64,000 nucleotides of DNA from Duganella fentianensis (GCF_009857835.1 NZ_WWCL01000002.1:1116001-1180000); one strand, 5' to 3'; numbered from the stretch's first letter, positions 16,992 through 24,004 are shown. The notes: generated from the sequence alone by a model not told the origin. Translations and numbers: made by a program.

Positions 16992-17060
16992 TGTAAGAGC
17001 TTGGCCTAGCCAAGAGATGAGCAGGTATCCCGCCACGAGCAATGCCGCTGGTATTCTCAA
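16875..17060 (-). CDS. Small membrane protein, 61 aa, antisense
   Basis: TTG start at 17060 preceded by GGGAGGAA at a 7-base spacing. Encodes LRIPAALLVAGYLLISWLG as an N-terminal hydrophobic segment, an amphipathic middle (FKDYPNQAWRIAAMLLDVIP) and the end FYAIIRTIKHRNA. Two membrane-associated helices with a positively charged tail are expected. Function unknown; a lysis or superinfection-related role would fit a small phage membrane protein. The composition looks more protein-like than the opposite strand, which I take to be out-of-context terminase extension. Confidence 0.5.
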   Translation of the reverse strand: MRIPAALLVAGYLLISWLGQALTLFKDYPNQAWRIAAMLLDVIPRGLGFYAIIRTIKHRNA

Positions 17061-17140
17061 CGGTGTTCCTCCCAACGTCCGAAACGATGGCGGGCATGTG
17101 GCGATTATAGGGATACTGTCCGCGAGACACAAACAGTGCC

Positions 17141-17164
17141 GATGTATCCAAATGTGGATGCATC
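17141..17164. repeat. Palindrome copy 1
   Basis: Arms GATGTATCC (17141-17149) and GGATGCATC (17156-17164), six-base centre AAATGT. A variant copy lies at 17544-17567. Could be an operator or a partition/origin site. Confidence 0.7.
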
Positions 17165-17543
17165 CGAATCGACTCACCTAAATTTCTAGGTCAGTACAAA
17201 GATAGCGCCGCCAGATTTTATGCCGGGGAAAGTAGATTGCGCCGCATGCTTCGCGGCAAATGGGTCGCGGACCAATACGCGCACGCGCGCGAGGCACATC
17301 AAAACTGCAATCGTACAGACGGCAACGTTACGGCAAGGGCCGCGCAGGACGTCACCACGACAATTTCATCACAAAGATCGAAAGTCCCCCTGGTATTCAA
17401 TCTCCTAAATTTTTAGGTGATTACAAAGACAGCTGCACTCTCAAGTACCTTTACCTGCCAGAGCGAGAGACTAAGGCATCTAACCGGAACTGTATTCGGA
17501 ATCAGGCGCCAGTGGACTGCAAAGATTCCAACAGCTAGGTGAG

Positions 17544-17567
17544 GATGTGTCCAAATTTGGACGCATC
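17544..17567. repeat. Palindrome copy 2
   Basis: Arms GATGTGTCC (17544-17552) and GGACGCATC (17559-17567), centre AAATTT. Differs from copy 1 by changes in both arms that keep most pairing, as expected if symmetry is under selection. Confidence 0.7.
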
Positions 17568-17915
17568 TATTTGTGGGGTAGTAAAGCGACCAATACGCGC
17601 GCGCACGCGAGGGACACAAATAACGCCAACAAAACATCAAGGGTAAATACGGCGAGATTACGGCGAGGGTCGCCATACATTGGAGTTTTCCGAGTCCATA
17701 AAAAAGGGGAAAACACAGGCTGACGCGACCGTTTCGGATCACTTTGCCCCGCCCCAAACCCCTACATTACATTAATGACTCTACAACGATGTGGTAACGA
17801 GGTCATTTTGCGTTTTTGATGATGTGAGGATGCTTACGGGGAGATAACGGGTAGGGGAAACGGGGGGCGCAATAATCTCAACGAAATTTTTCGCTCAGTA
17901 CTATCTCAATGGAAG

Positions 17916-19130
17916 TCATTTCAGTCTAGATCGACTTGGGTCTAGGATTTCGACAACCTCTTCCGCCCATTGAAGCCACCGTTGCATGTCTTGGCTGATA
18001 TCTATCTTGGATGACTCGTCCTTGAGGTAGGAAACATACGCACGGACTCGATTCGCTCGATGCCAGTTATCTGCTTCTACGATTAAGTCATCTATGCGCC
18101 GCTTGTTATCCGCAATAACAGCCTCCCTAGCTGCGGCCTCAAGTTTCCTCTGATTTGCCGCTTCATCTTCTAGCTGCTTGACTCGCTGATCCTCTATCCT
18201 TGCAAGCGTTCGTAATCTACCAGACCAAATTGATTTATAAATGGCGCGAAACAGGATGTTTATTTGATCCTCAAGCACGACGCCTTCTTTATCTTCGAAT
18301 TTCTGCTCCCCCATGTGACAAATGAAAATACGAAGTGCCCCAGTTGCTAGTTTTTTCTTATGATCTTCAGGAGGAAAGGCGCAATCAGGAAACAAGGCCC
18401 CCTTTCCAACAACGGGCTTAACCTGCTCAGACATGCGTAAGTCCACAGATTCCTCTCTTATGGTGAGCCTCAGCCGGCGCTCAACAAGATTTACCTTGAT
18501 TCCTCTGTTTTTTGCCGCTTTGATAATTGCGTCCCATAGACGAAGCGCTCTATCTACAGACTCAATGGAGACACGTGTAGGAAGCGCATCATGTGGTAAC
18601 TCGATTATTCCTCCGCGTGAGAGATAGTTAGACCATGAGTTGTCGCCAAAATACTCATGATGTACTCCGGTCCAAGGAAGCTTCTCTCGCTCAAATCGCG
18701 CATCCTCATACTTCTTAGATCGCCCAATCAAAGCAAGCAACTCTCGCAGTACCTTAGAGGCGCCCACCACTATTTTGTCGGGGTTAAGAAGTTCGTCTGC
18801 GACTACTATTTTGTTCGCTGGATCTTCTTCAAATGCTAAACGCTCAGCAAGCCAGTGGTCGTCATTGGGCGACTTTACAGGAGCAGACTCAGCCCGATAA
18901 AAGGTATATTGATTTGCGCCAGTGTGCGGTTTTAGTTGGGGCGAAGGCACTGACTTCCCAGCGGCGACCCGCGCCCAATGGCCTCGTTGCGGCAATGGAA
19001 TTGCGAGTGCGATACATATCTTCCTTAATCCGTTGTCCGATATGCCGTATTTCTTGGCTAGCGTGGTCATCGGCATTGACCAGACTTCTTCAAAAAGGCG
19101 CTCCCTTTCAAATTCCATGTCTAACCTCAA
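17916..19130 (-). CDS. 404-aa protein with N-terminal HTH, unknown role
   Basis: Begins MRLDMEFERERLFEEVWSMP and then TTLAKKYGISDNGLRKICIALAIPLPQRGHWA, a clear helix-turn-helix with a Pro/Arg-rich wing. The middle (about 130-270) is mixed alpha/beta and not recognised. Residues about 300-370 form a long charged coiled coil (RIEDQRVKQLEDEAANQRKLEAA), followed by a short C-terminal domain with DMQRWLQWAEEVVEILDP. Proteins with this N-terminal HTH are found in many genomes, often in mobile regions, without known function. It is the only large minus-strand gene in the middle of the element, apart from the phage operons in expression and probably a cargo gene. Anti-phage activity is a possibility but not shown. 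Confidence 0.75.
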   Translation of the reverse strand: MRLDMEFERERLFEEVWSMPMTTLAKKYGISDNGLRKICIALAIPLPQRGHWARVAAGKSVPSPQLKPHTGANQYTFYRAESAPVKSPNDDHWLAERLAFEEDPANKIVVADELLNPDKIVVGASKVLRELLALIGRSKKYEDARFEREKLPWTGVHHEYFGDNSWSNYLSRGGIIELPHDALPTRVSIESVDRALRLWDAIIKAAKNRGIKVNLVERRLRLTIREESVDLRMSEQVKPVVGKGALFPDCAFPPEDHKKKLATGALRIFICHMGEQKFEDKEGVVLEDQINILFRAIYKSIWSGRLRTLARIEDQRVKQLEDEAANQRKLEAAAREAVIADNKRRIDDLIVEADNWHRANRVRAYVSYLKDESSKIDISQDMQRWLQWAEEVVEILDPSRSRLK

Positions 19131-19216
19131 AGTAAGGCCACGGTAGGCAACACTTCATACTACGCCCGGATTGCGAGTCTCCGCAAAAAATAGATCCGCA
19201 TCAGATGATTATTTTC

Positions 19217-19246
19217 TTGACGGTTTACCGATCACTGGAATATCCT
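19217..19246 (+). promoter_or_regulatory. Sigma-70-like promoter
   Basis: TTGACG at 19217-19222 and TATCCT at 19241-19246 with an 18-base spacer. The predicted start of RNA would be near 19253, about 75 bases before a terminator. Confidence 0.5.
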
Positions 19247-19252
19247 AAGCCT

Positions 19253-19329
19253 GTCCCTGATAAATAGGGGACCGGGTTTGACAGCTCGAATAACACATGG
19301 CGGACAACCGCCCTTCGGCGGCTTTTTTT
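19253..19329 (+). ncRNA. Candidate small RNA
   Basis: Short unit between the promoter-like site and a terminator. It would start with hairpin GTCCC/GGGAC (19253-19257, 19268-19272), have a single-stranded middle (about 19273-19307) and end in the terminator CCGCC-CTTC-GGCGG. No reading frame with a ribosome binding site fits inside. Existence depends on the promoter being active. Confidence 0.4.
19308..19329 (+). terminator. Rho-independent terminator
   Basis: Stem CCGCC (19308-19312) and GGCGG (19317-19321), loop CTTC, then C and seven T. Confidence 0.8.
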
Positions 19330-19352
19330 CGTCCGTACCATTACGTCTCTAT

Positions 19353-19447
19353 GAGCGGCGATGGTGGGGAGGCTTCGGCCTGCCGGTTTCCGTGTGTACC
19401 GGTCTGTCAACCCCATCATTTGCCGCTCACCCGTTTGACAGCGGGTG
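19353..19447 (+). promoter_or_regulatory. Structured 5' leader (three-way junction plus hairpin)
   Basis: Outer stem of about 16 pairs between 19353-19369 (GAGCGGC, ATGGTGGGG) and 19411-19428 (CCCCATCAT, GCCGCTC). It encloses two hairpins: AGGC-TTCG-GCCT (19370-19381) and CCGGT-N10-ACCGG (19383-19402). A third hairpin CACCCG/CGGGTG follows (19428-19433, 19442-19447). It ends 30 bases before the start codon at 19478. It may be a leader controlling the tiny-gene operon or a separate RNA. Confidence 0.5.
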
Positions 19448-19477
19448 TGCGGTCCACTACCACACACGGAGGCCATC

Positions 19478-19681
19478 ATGGTCAATAGCACCCCTACACC
19501 CGCTGAAAAACGGCGCGACTCAATCAATCATCTCCGTTGGCAAGCAAAAGCTGTTGCTAACCTACTTTCTGCAATACACCTATTACCTGCTGATGACCAG
19601 CAAGCAACCATGGAAACGACCTCGCGCCTTGCTGATGAGCTCGCTGGCGATCTGAGTGCATTGGTGCGAGGTGCTGCATGA
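19478..19681 (+). CDS. Small protein, first gene of a coupled tiny-gene operon
   Basis: 67 residues from ATG 19478 with ACGGAGG six bases upstream; longer in-frame extensions run into the structured leader and are not used. Sequence is helical (EKRRDSINHLRWQAKAVANLLSAIHLLPADD). No family recognised. The stop overlaps the next ATG (ATGAG), so the operon is coupled from here to 20857. Confidence 0.7.
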   Translation: MVNSTPTPAEKRRDSINHLRWQAKAVANLLSAIHLLPADDQQATMETTSRLADELAGDLSALVRGAA

Positions 19682-20085
19682 GCGTTAACCCAGCAATGCC
19701 AATGACTGTTGTAGCGCCGATTATCCTTGATGCACCGTACGGCAAAATGCATGTAAATCGTTTTGATGATAGCGACCACGCCAGCATGAGAGCTGAACAA
19801 CTCAGCGAGTTGCTCACGCTGATGAGTGAGAACGAGAAACAACATACGATGTTGCGCCTTGCCAAGCAACTTTCTGACGAGATGCTCGAGAAGGCCAAGG
19901 GCGCTTTGGTGGCAAACACTAAAGAAGTCCTGCGTGCCGCTGCCATGTTTGCGGACGAGGTAATGGCCTTCCTGCTTGATGTTACACAAAGAGAGTTAAG
20001 CAACATGATGTGGCTTGCTCAGCAGATTTGTGACGAGTTGTCCGGAACCTTGCATAACATGGCAGATGGGCGAGGTGACGCATGA
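19678..20085 (+). CDS. Hypothetical helical protein, 135 aa
   Basis: Start ATG overlaps the previous stop. After a short N-terminal part (PMTVVAPIILDAPYGKMHVNRFDD) the rest is almost entirely amphipathic helix (LSELLTLMSENEKQHTMLRL and on), suggesting a coiled-coil or helical bundle. No recognised domain. Second gene of the coupled operon. Confidence 0.65.
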   Translation: MSVNPAMPMTVVAPIILDAPYGKMHVNRFDDSDHASMRAEQLSELLTLMSENEKQHTMLRLAKQLSDEMLEKAKGALVANTKEVLRAAAMFADEVMAFLLDVTQRELSNMMWLAQQICDELSGTLHNMADGRGDA

Positions 20086-20264
20086 AACCACTCCAACCAC
20101 CAAGCGCAAACCTGACAGCCAGTCAGATTCGCATCGCGGAATTATTCGGAGCTATGGATGACCGGCGACAAGCGGAATTGATGACATTCGCCATCCTCAC
20201 CGTTCTAGATCACCCTCGCCGCAAGAAACCAACCTTCCGTCTGATTGCAGGAGGCGCAAAATGA
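20082..20264 (+). CDS. Tiny paralogue 1 of an RLIAGGA family
   Basis: 60 residues, ATGA overlap with the preceding gene. Contains LTASQIRIAELFGAMDDRRQAEL and ends PRRKKPTFRLIAGGAK. The next gene shares both blocks (ALSxxQxRIAxLFxAMDDRRQ and the PRRxKPxxRLIAGGA tail), so this is a tandem duplication. Helix-then-basic-tail layout suits a small regulator that binds a partner or nucleic acid. Function unknown. Confidence 0.65.
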   Translation: MKPLQPPSANLTASQIRIAELFGAMDDRRQAELMTFAILTVLDHPRRKKPTFRLIAGGAK

Positions 20265-20443
20265 CGCCGACAGATCTTCAAAATCTAGACCTTTCGGCTG
20301 AACAGGTCCGTATTGCGCAACTGTTCGCGGCCATGGATGATCGCCGCCAGCAAGAAGCTATCGTGAAGTTCACTCGGATGGCGTCGCAGCACCCTCGGCG
20401 TGAGAAGCCAAGTCTGCGCCTCATAGCCGGGGGTGCAGCATGA
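20261..20443 (+). CDS. Tiny paralogue 2 of an RLIAGGA family
   Basis: 60 residues, overlapping paralogue 1 by 4 bases. Contains LSAEQVRIAQLFAAMDDRRQ and the tail RREKPSLRLIAGGA. Identity to paralogue 1 is highest in the DDRRQ and RLIAGGA blocks and low between them, so the duplication is old. Function unknown. Confidence 0.65.
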   Translation: MTPTDLQNLDLSAEQVRIAQLFAAMDDRRQQEAIVKFTRMASQHPRREKPSLRLIAGGAA

Positions 20444-20676
20444 GCAATCGCCAAGGAGTTGATGGCTTGGGATGGACGAAACTCGGTCCGGGCGCGGAAC
20501 CAAATTCAAACCGCGATGTACTCGTTTGGAATACTCTGGAGTTCCAGCCGCACGCTGCATTCTTCGATAGCGAAGAACGCATGTGGTTTTGCAAACTGGA
20601 TGGCCTACCAATTGAGAACGGTGCAGTCTCTCACTGGATGGAAATCCAAGCGCCTGAAGGAGTGTTTTATGGGTAA
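20440..20676 (+). CDS. Small hypothetical phage protein, 78 aa
   Basis: Start overlaps the previous stop. Sequence with LGWTKLGPGAEPNSNRDVLVW, Trp- and His-rich (HAAFFDSEERMWFCKLDG, VSHWMEIQAPEG), resembling small phage proteins of the DUF551 type that describe a question-like W...W pattern (VLVW...W.P.P). That link is weak. It overlaps the next gene by 8 bases. Confidence 0.55.
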   Translation: MSNRQGVDGLGWTKLGPGAEPNSNRDVLVWNTLEFQPHAAFFDSEERMWFCKLDGLPIENGAVSHWMEIQAPEGVFYG

Positions 20677-20857
20677 CGGGGAGAACGCACCTGTCGAGCA
20701 TTTTCTTACCGAGGAAGAAATACGGTTGCTGCAGTGCTATCGGGCTGCAACTGACCGTGCGCAAATTCAAATGCAGACCATTGCCGCCGGGTTTAGCAAA
20801 GACTTCCCACGGCACAGTAAGCCATCGCTGAAGTTGGTGAAAGGAGGCGCGGAATGA
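20669..20857 (+). CDS. Tiny paralogue 3 of an RLIAGGA-like family
   Basis: 62 residues from ATG 20669, inside the end of the previous gene (ATGGGTAA overlap); the longer frame upstream is a shadow. LTEEEIRLLQCYRAATDRAQIQ corresponds to the helical block of the other two paralogues and the tail RHSKPSLKLVKGGAE corresponds to RLIAGGA. It is the most diverged copy and last gene of the coupled operon. Confidence 0.65.
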   Translation: MGNGENAPVEHFLTEEEIRLLQCYRAATDRAQIQMQTIAAGFSKDFPRHSKPSLKLVKGGAE

Positions 20858-21322
20858 GTCCAAAAAAATCTTGCATAGATAAACGTCAAATTTCACAAGC
20901 GAGCTAGTCTAAGCTCAAGACGGCAATCAGAGACAGACTCTAGGAACATCGTGCCCAGTTTGTCACTGGCATTCCGGAACGTCTCGGATATTTTTCCGAG
21001 ACGTTTAAATACCGTCTCGGAAGTTTTGCGGAGACCGTCAATACCGTCCGTCCAGTTCTGGTGAGACGGTCTGCCTGCTATCTGTTCAGTTGCGAGGCCT
21101 CCTGAATTTTAAGGAGCCCCCTATACCGTGTGCGCAAAATTGAGCAGACGGCTCATATACCGTGCGCTCAATTTTGAGCCGACGGTACACATACCGTCTG
21201 CCAAAAAGTCGGCATACGGTTGCTTTACCGTCTCCTCAGATTTGAGGAATCGGTAGGCACATAAATATGTACCTGCGCCTAGCTAAGATGTGTCTGATTC
21301 ATTTCATTGAAGAGGCAATAAC
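20858..21322. other. Non-coding region holding the large hairpin array
   Basis: 465 bases without a gene. From 20978 to 21255 it is a near-continuous series of about eight hairpins (see the repeat entry). The remaining ends (20858-20977 and 21256-21322) show nothing clear apart from the ribosome binding site of the next gene. Confidence 0.7.
20978..21255. repeat. Array of about eight tandem hairpins
   Basis: H1 20978-21005 (11-bp arms AACGTCTCGGA/TCCGAGACGTT); H2 21014-21035 (GTCTC/GAGAC); H3 21043-21070 (ACCGTC/GACGGT outer, CCAG/CTGG inner); H4 21096-21119 (CTCCT/AGGAG); H5 21126-21151 (CCGT/ACGG outer, TGC/GCA and CAA/TTG inner); H6 21158-21187 (TACCGT/ACGGTA outer, GCTCAA/TTGAGC inner); H7 21193-21220 (ACCGT/ACGGT outer, TGCC/GGCA inner); H8 21226-21255 (TACCG/CGGTA outer, TCCTCA/TGAGGA inner). 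H5-H8 repeat with a period of 33-35 bases, share the outer pair and differ in the inner stem with both arms changed together. Confidence 0.8.
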
Positions 21323-21601
21323 GTGATCTCCTTAAACCGCCAGCAGTTATGCGTAGCGCTGTCCATCAGCGAGTCTACAGTGCGCAGGCTTGAGCAATCC
21401 GGCCTCCCCTACACGCCAGTCGGTAAGCGCTCTAAGCGGTACGACTTGGACGAGTGCAAAGCTTGGCTAAGGGCAAATCCCCCAAGCGCAATGACGCGCG
21501 CAATAAGCGTTTCTCCAAGCAAGTCTTTTTCTGAAGTGCAGAGAGAATTTGTGGAAAGCTGCAAGAAGGTAAATCTGAGAGTAATGCCAAGCGAGAAGTG
21601 A
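21323..21601 (+). CDS. HTH excisionase/MerR-like protein
   Basis: 92 residues. GTG start at 21323 with AGAGG about 8 bases upstream. The N-terminal part, LNRQQLCVALSISESTVRRLEQSGLPYTPVGKRSKRYDLDECKAWL, is a textbook HTH_17/excisionase-type winged helix, binding DNA through the SESTVRRLEQ helix. The C-terminal tail (about 60-92) is charged and unrecognised. It lies between the two hairpin arrays and could be their reader or the element's excisionase. It is a second candidate for that role besides the 8666 gene. Confidence 0.75.
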   Translation: MISLNRQQLCVALSISESTVRRLEQSGLPYTPVGKRSKRYDLDECKAWLRANPPSAMTRAISVSPSKSFSEVQREFVESCKKVNLRVMPSEK

Positions 21602-21909
21602 TCGGGGCTCAGTTAAGCGAAGGTAGCGTACTCATGTCTGGTCTAACTACCGGAAATCCGGTAGTTACATTGATGCAACTACGGAAATTCCCGTAGTTAG
21701 CCAATACAACAAATACGGTGAAATCCCGTATTTAGAATCGCGCCGTGGACGTAGTGGAGGGAGGGCATGGCTGCATCTAAAACTTGCTGTGCCATTCGCC
21801 AACTGCGGGACTACGAAAGTCTGCTAGCCGTGCGCGGATGTGCTCGCAATAACGACCCGAAAAATACGGGTTGATTCGGCTTCATTTCCTGCGAAATACC
21901 ACCAACGAG
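21602..21909. other. Non-coding region holding the small hairpin array
   Basis: 308 bases, no gene. Three hairpins at 21644-21733 and a short one at 21855-21871 (ACCCG/CGGGT). Confidence 0.65.
21644..21733. repeat. Three tandem hairpins with compensated stems
   Basis: TAACTACCGGA/TCCGGTAGTTA (21644-21667), AACTACGG/CCGTAGTT (21677-21698) and AAATACGG/CCGTATTT (21711-21733). Spacing is 33-34 bases, the same as in the larger array, each loop contains AAAT or similar, and the stems differ by paired changes. Confidence 0.82.
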
Positions 21910-23439
21910 TCAATTGCTCAGAAAAAAGTCTTGGACTGCGTCTCTGCTGTATGGCAGATAGCGGTGGATACTCCTATAAGTGAAAGCTATGTCTTTTGTG
22001 AAGATAGCCTTCTCAAATAGGAAGTAACGAAGAATGGTTTGATTACTATGATCCATCTGCGCGAACAGGACAAAATCCACGCCTTCTGACATCCGCTTTG
22101 GTATACGCCAGCGAAAGTAGTCATATTTCAAGTCATGATCACAACGAATTGCCCGCACCGATAGCCGTATGCTGTCATTGATAACAAGCGTGAAAGGCCT
22201 TGTATCAACTGTTGAGCAACCTCCAGCCTGCGAAATCAAAGTTTGAATCTCGCTAAGCATTCCACGCCTAACTCCGTATAGGTGGGTTCGCGTTTCAAGA
22301 AATGAATCATTGTTCATTCTTGGAAGTCCCGCCTCAGAAAAAGCGGCGCGCATAGTGCCGAAATGATAGCCAATTAGTCGTGCGTTGGGGGCGTCTGGCT
22401 CGATATCAATGAGAGTACACGTTACCCTGCCGTGCTTCGTATAGACCCTCCGGATGCAGTCAAGAATCGCTTCTCTCGAATAGCGACGATAGCGATACGC
22501 CCGCTGTTCTTTCGCTGCATTAAATAGCTCTTCAGGGACTATTGGGGCGAAAGCTTTAACGCACCGCACCCACTCACTGGGTGGGTTGCGCACATACTTA
22601 CGATGCAGCTTATATGACGATCTATTGTAAACAAGATTCCCAATGTACTTTTCGCTCTTCAGTAGGTACCTGATCATATCTGGAGTCCATGGCCCACCTC
22701 TTTCAGTAGCGATCTCCTGCTGATTTAGAACTGCCGCGATTCGTCTGTCACCGATACCGTCCACGTACCACTGGAATATCTGGTTAACTACTGCGATCTC
22801 AAACTCTGGGCCGGGCGCTAGAACTACCCTGTAATTCTGAATCGCTTTTCTCTCTCCGGGGCGCAGCACTTGCAGCACGCCGCCAGCTTCATCAAGCAAC
22901 ACTCTCCGAAGTCCATAGCCAGCTTGGCCACCAACTTTAAAGCCCATGCTGATGACTCTACACTGTCCTTTGAATACCTTTACTGACAACTCCCGACTGT
23001 AGTCAGCAGCAGCTATCCTTTTAAGAGCCTTGATGATTGAAGCATATGGAGATCCGTCGTTTTCAAATACCTCTGCGCAGTATGCGACGCTCACGCCGTT
23101 TATCCGGCAAAGGTATTCGTAATAAGCACTCTCATCGATATCTTGGAAGCGGCCCCATCTGGTCACGTCATAGACGAGAATGAATGCAAAGTCATGCGCT
23201 TGCTGAACGTCTTCGATCAATCGACACAGGCCGGGGCGCCCTTTTTTTGTTAGCCCACTCTTGCCCGCGTCTTCGTAAACTTTGACCAGCGTCAGAGAAC
23301 GGTCTGCAGCGTACTTCTCAATGATGTCTAGCTGGTTCCTAGTGGAGTATTCCTGCCGCTCAGTTGACATTCTCACGTAGGCAACCGCGCGCGTAACTGG
23401 CGCTGCAGCAATGGATGACTTAAAGGTGCCTCCACTCAT
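21910..23439 (-). CDS. Large serine recombinase
   Basis: 509 residues from ATG 23439 (GGAGGGG seven bases upstream; the ATG at 23454 has no such site). The resolvase domain starts TRAVAYVRMSTERQEYSTRNQ, with catalytic Ser25 in MSTERQ and the following VYEDAGKSG and VYDVTRWGRF. The recombinase domain follows (about 165-290: GYGLRRVLL ... IFQWYVDGIGDRRIAAVLNQ ... IRYLLKSEKYIGNLVYNR). The C-terminal 200 residues are unlike the usual zinc ribbon and are not recognised. The enzyme would insert or excise DNA at unlinked att sites, or invert a segment. It is the second integrase-class gene in the element and may mark a nested insertion. Confidence 0.88.
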   Translation of the reverse strand: MSGGTFKSSIAAAPVTRAVAYVRMSTERQEYSTRNQLDIIEKYAADRSLTLVKVYEDAGKSGLTKKGRPGLCRLIEDVQQAHDFAFILVYDVTRWGRFQDIDESAYYEYLCRINGVSVAYCAEVFENDGSPYASIIKALKRIAAADYSRELSVKVFKGQCRVISMGFKVGGQAGYGLRRVLLDEAGGVLQVLRPGERKAIQNYRVVLAPGPEFEIAVVNQIFQWYVDGIGDRRIAAVLNQQEIATERGGPWTPDMIRYLLKSEKYIGNLVYNRSSYKLHRKYVRNPPSEWVRCVKAFAPIVPEELFNAAKEQRAYRYRRYSREAILDCIRRVYTKHGRVTCTLIDIEPDAPNARLIGYHFGTMRAAFSEAGLPRMNNDSFLETRTHLYGVRRGMLSEIQTLISQAGGCSTVDTRPFTLVINDSIRLSVRAIRCDHDLKYDYFRWRIPKRMSEGVDFVLFAQMDHSNQTILRYFLFEKAIFTKDIAFTYRSIHRYLPYSRDAVQDFFLSN

Positions 23440-23626
23440 GTTGCCCCTCCACATGTCGTTCTGAATAGTACAGACAGACTAGTGTCTTTTCGGGCAATGT
23501 CAAAAAATGTAGAGCTAGATCGATCGGCACAGTCTGCTCATTGAGCAAGATGGCGGCAAACGATACTCCATGCGTCCGGGCAAGCTCACGTGCGGCCCAA
23601 CATAGGTTTAGTAGTGGTGTGTTCAT
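23420..23626 (-). CDS. Small hypothetical protein before the serine recombinase
   Basis: 68 residues from ATG 23626, overlapping the start of the recombinase gene by 20 bases, which suggests coupling. Sequence MNTPLLNLCWAARELARTHG, then PIDLALHFLTLPEKTLVCLYYSE. No clear ribosome binding site, no domain. It may be a recombination directionality partner or chance. Confidence 0.4.
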   Translation of the reverse strand: MNTPLLNLCWAARELARTHGVSFAAILLNEQTVPIDLALHFLTLPEKTLVCLYYSERHVEGQHEWRHL

Positions 23627-23773
23627 GCAAGCATCATGCTTTTTCGTCGTTATTCTGTATTGATGCTTCTCAATACACCTGAAACGATCATAGGCTGGGG
23701 TAATAAAGTTGCCTACTCAAACAAAAAAGAATGCCTGAAGTTCATTTGCCTAAAAAAATGGCATCTAGGTTTG

Positions 23774-24004
23774 CTAGCCGCCAGCCCCAATCAGGAGATG
23801 GTCAACTATGGATTTCCCGAGACTCTCAGCTGCATGTTCGGCGAAAGAAAAATGAGAGTAATTCGAAGTAGTCTCACTCTCGATGCGTTCACCGTTCAAA
23901 GCAACGGTTATTAGCCCAACGAAACCGCTATTTGACGGATGGGCGGAATGCACAGCAATTGTGATTTCATAGCCACGATAATGGCTTGTCTTAGACACAC
24001 TCAT
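23774..24004 (-). CDS. Small hypothetical protein, 76 aa
   Basis: ATG at 24004 (MSVSKTSHYRGYEITIAVHS), with AAGG about 8 bases upstream; a TTG at 24019 is possible but less likely. A mixed beta/alpha small protein with GFVGLITVALNGERIESE and an acidic-neutral C terminus. Resembles small uncharacterised proteins common in beta- and gammaproteobacterial mobile DNA with the YRGYEI start. Function unknown. Confidence 0.55.
   Translation of the reverse strand: MSVSKTSHYRGYEITIAVHSAHPSNSGFVGLITVALNGERIESETTSNYSHFSFAEHAAESLGKSIVDHLLIGAGG

Larger units (their letters stand above)
17061..17915. other. Intergenic region with duplicated palindromes
   Basis: About 850 bases with no supported gene on either strand. 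It contains two copies of a GATGxxTCC-N6-GGAxGCATC palindrome (17141-17164 and 17544-17567), two TCCTAAA/TTTAGG-like palindromes (17176-17191 and 17404-17417), two copies of GACCAATACGCGC followed by alternating GC (17270-17294, 17588-17613) and two of TTACGGC(A/G)AGGG (about 17328 and 17659). Base composition is uneven and rich in CGCG. Confidence 0.65.
19131..19477. other. Intergenic region with promoter, small-RNA-like unit and structured leader
   Basis: About 350 bases between the divergent 404-aa gene and the tiny-gene operon. No protein gene. Contains a promoter-like pair (19217-19246), a short hairpin, a terminator (19308-19329) and then a folded leader (19353-19447). Confidence 0.65.

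Noticed and set aside
17413..17757. Minus-strand frame of 114 codons
   Set aside because: Runs across the duplicated palindromes, no ribosome binding site, unlikely composition.
20978..21255. CRISPR-like array
   Set aside because: Units are about 34 bases apart, but the conserved parts are only short outer stem arms, there are no identical repeats with unique spacers, and no cas genes are present.
21644..21733. Integron attC sites
   Set aside because: Hairpins are too short, lack the R-box/L-box pattern, and no integron integrase or cassettes are present; the integrase here is phage-type.
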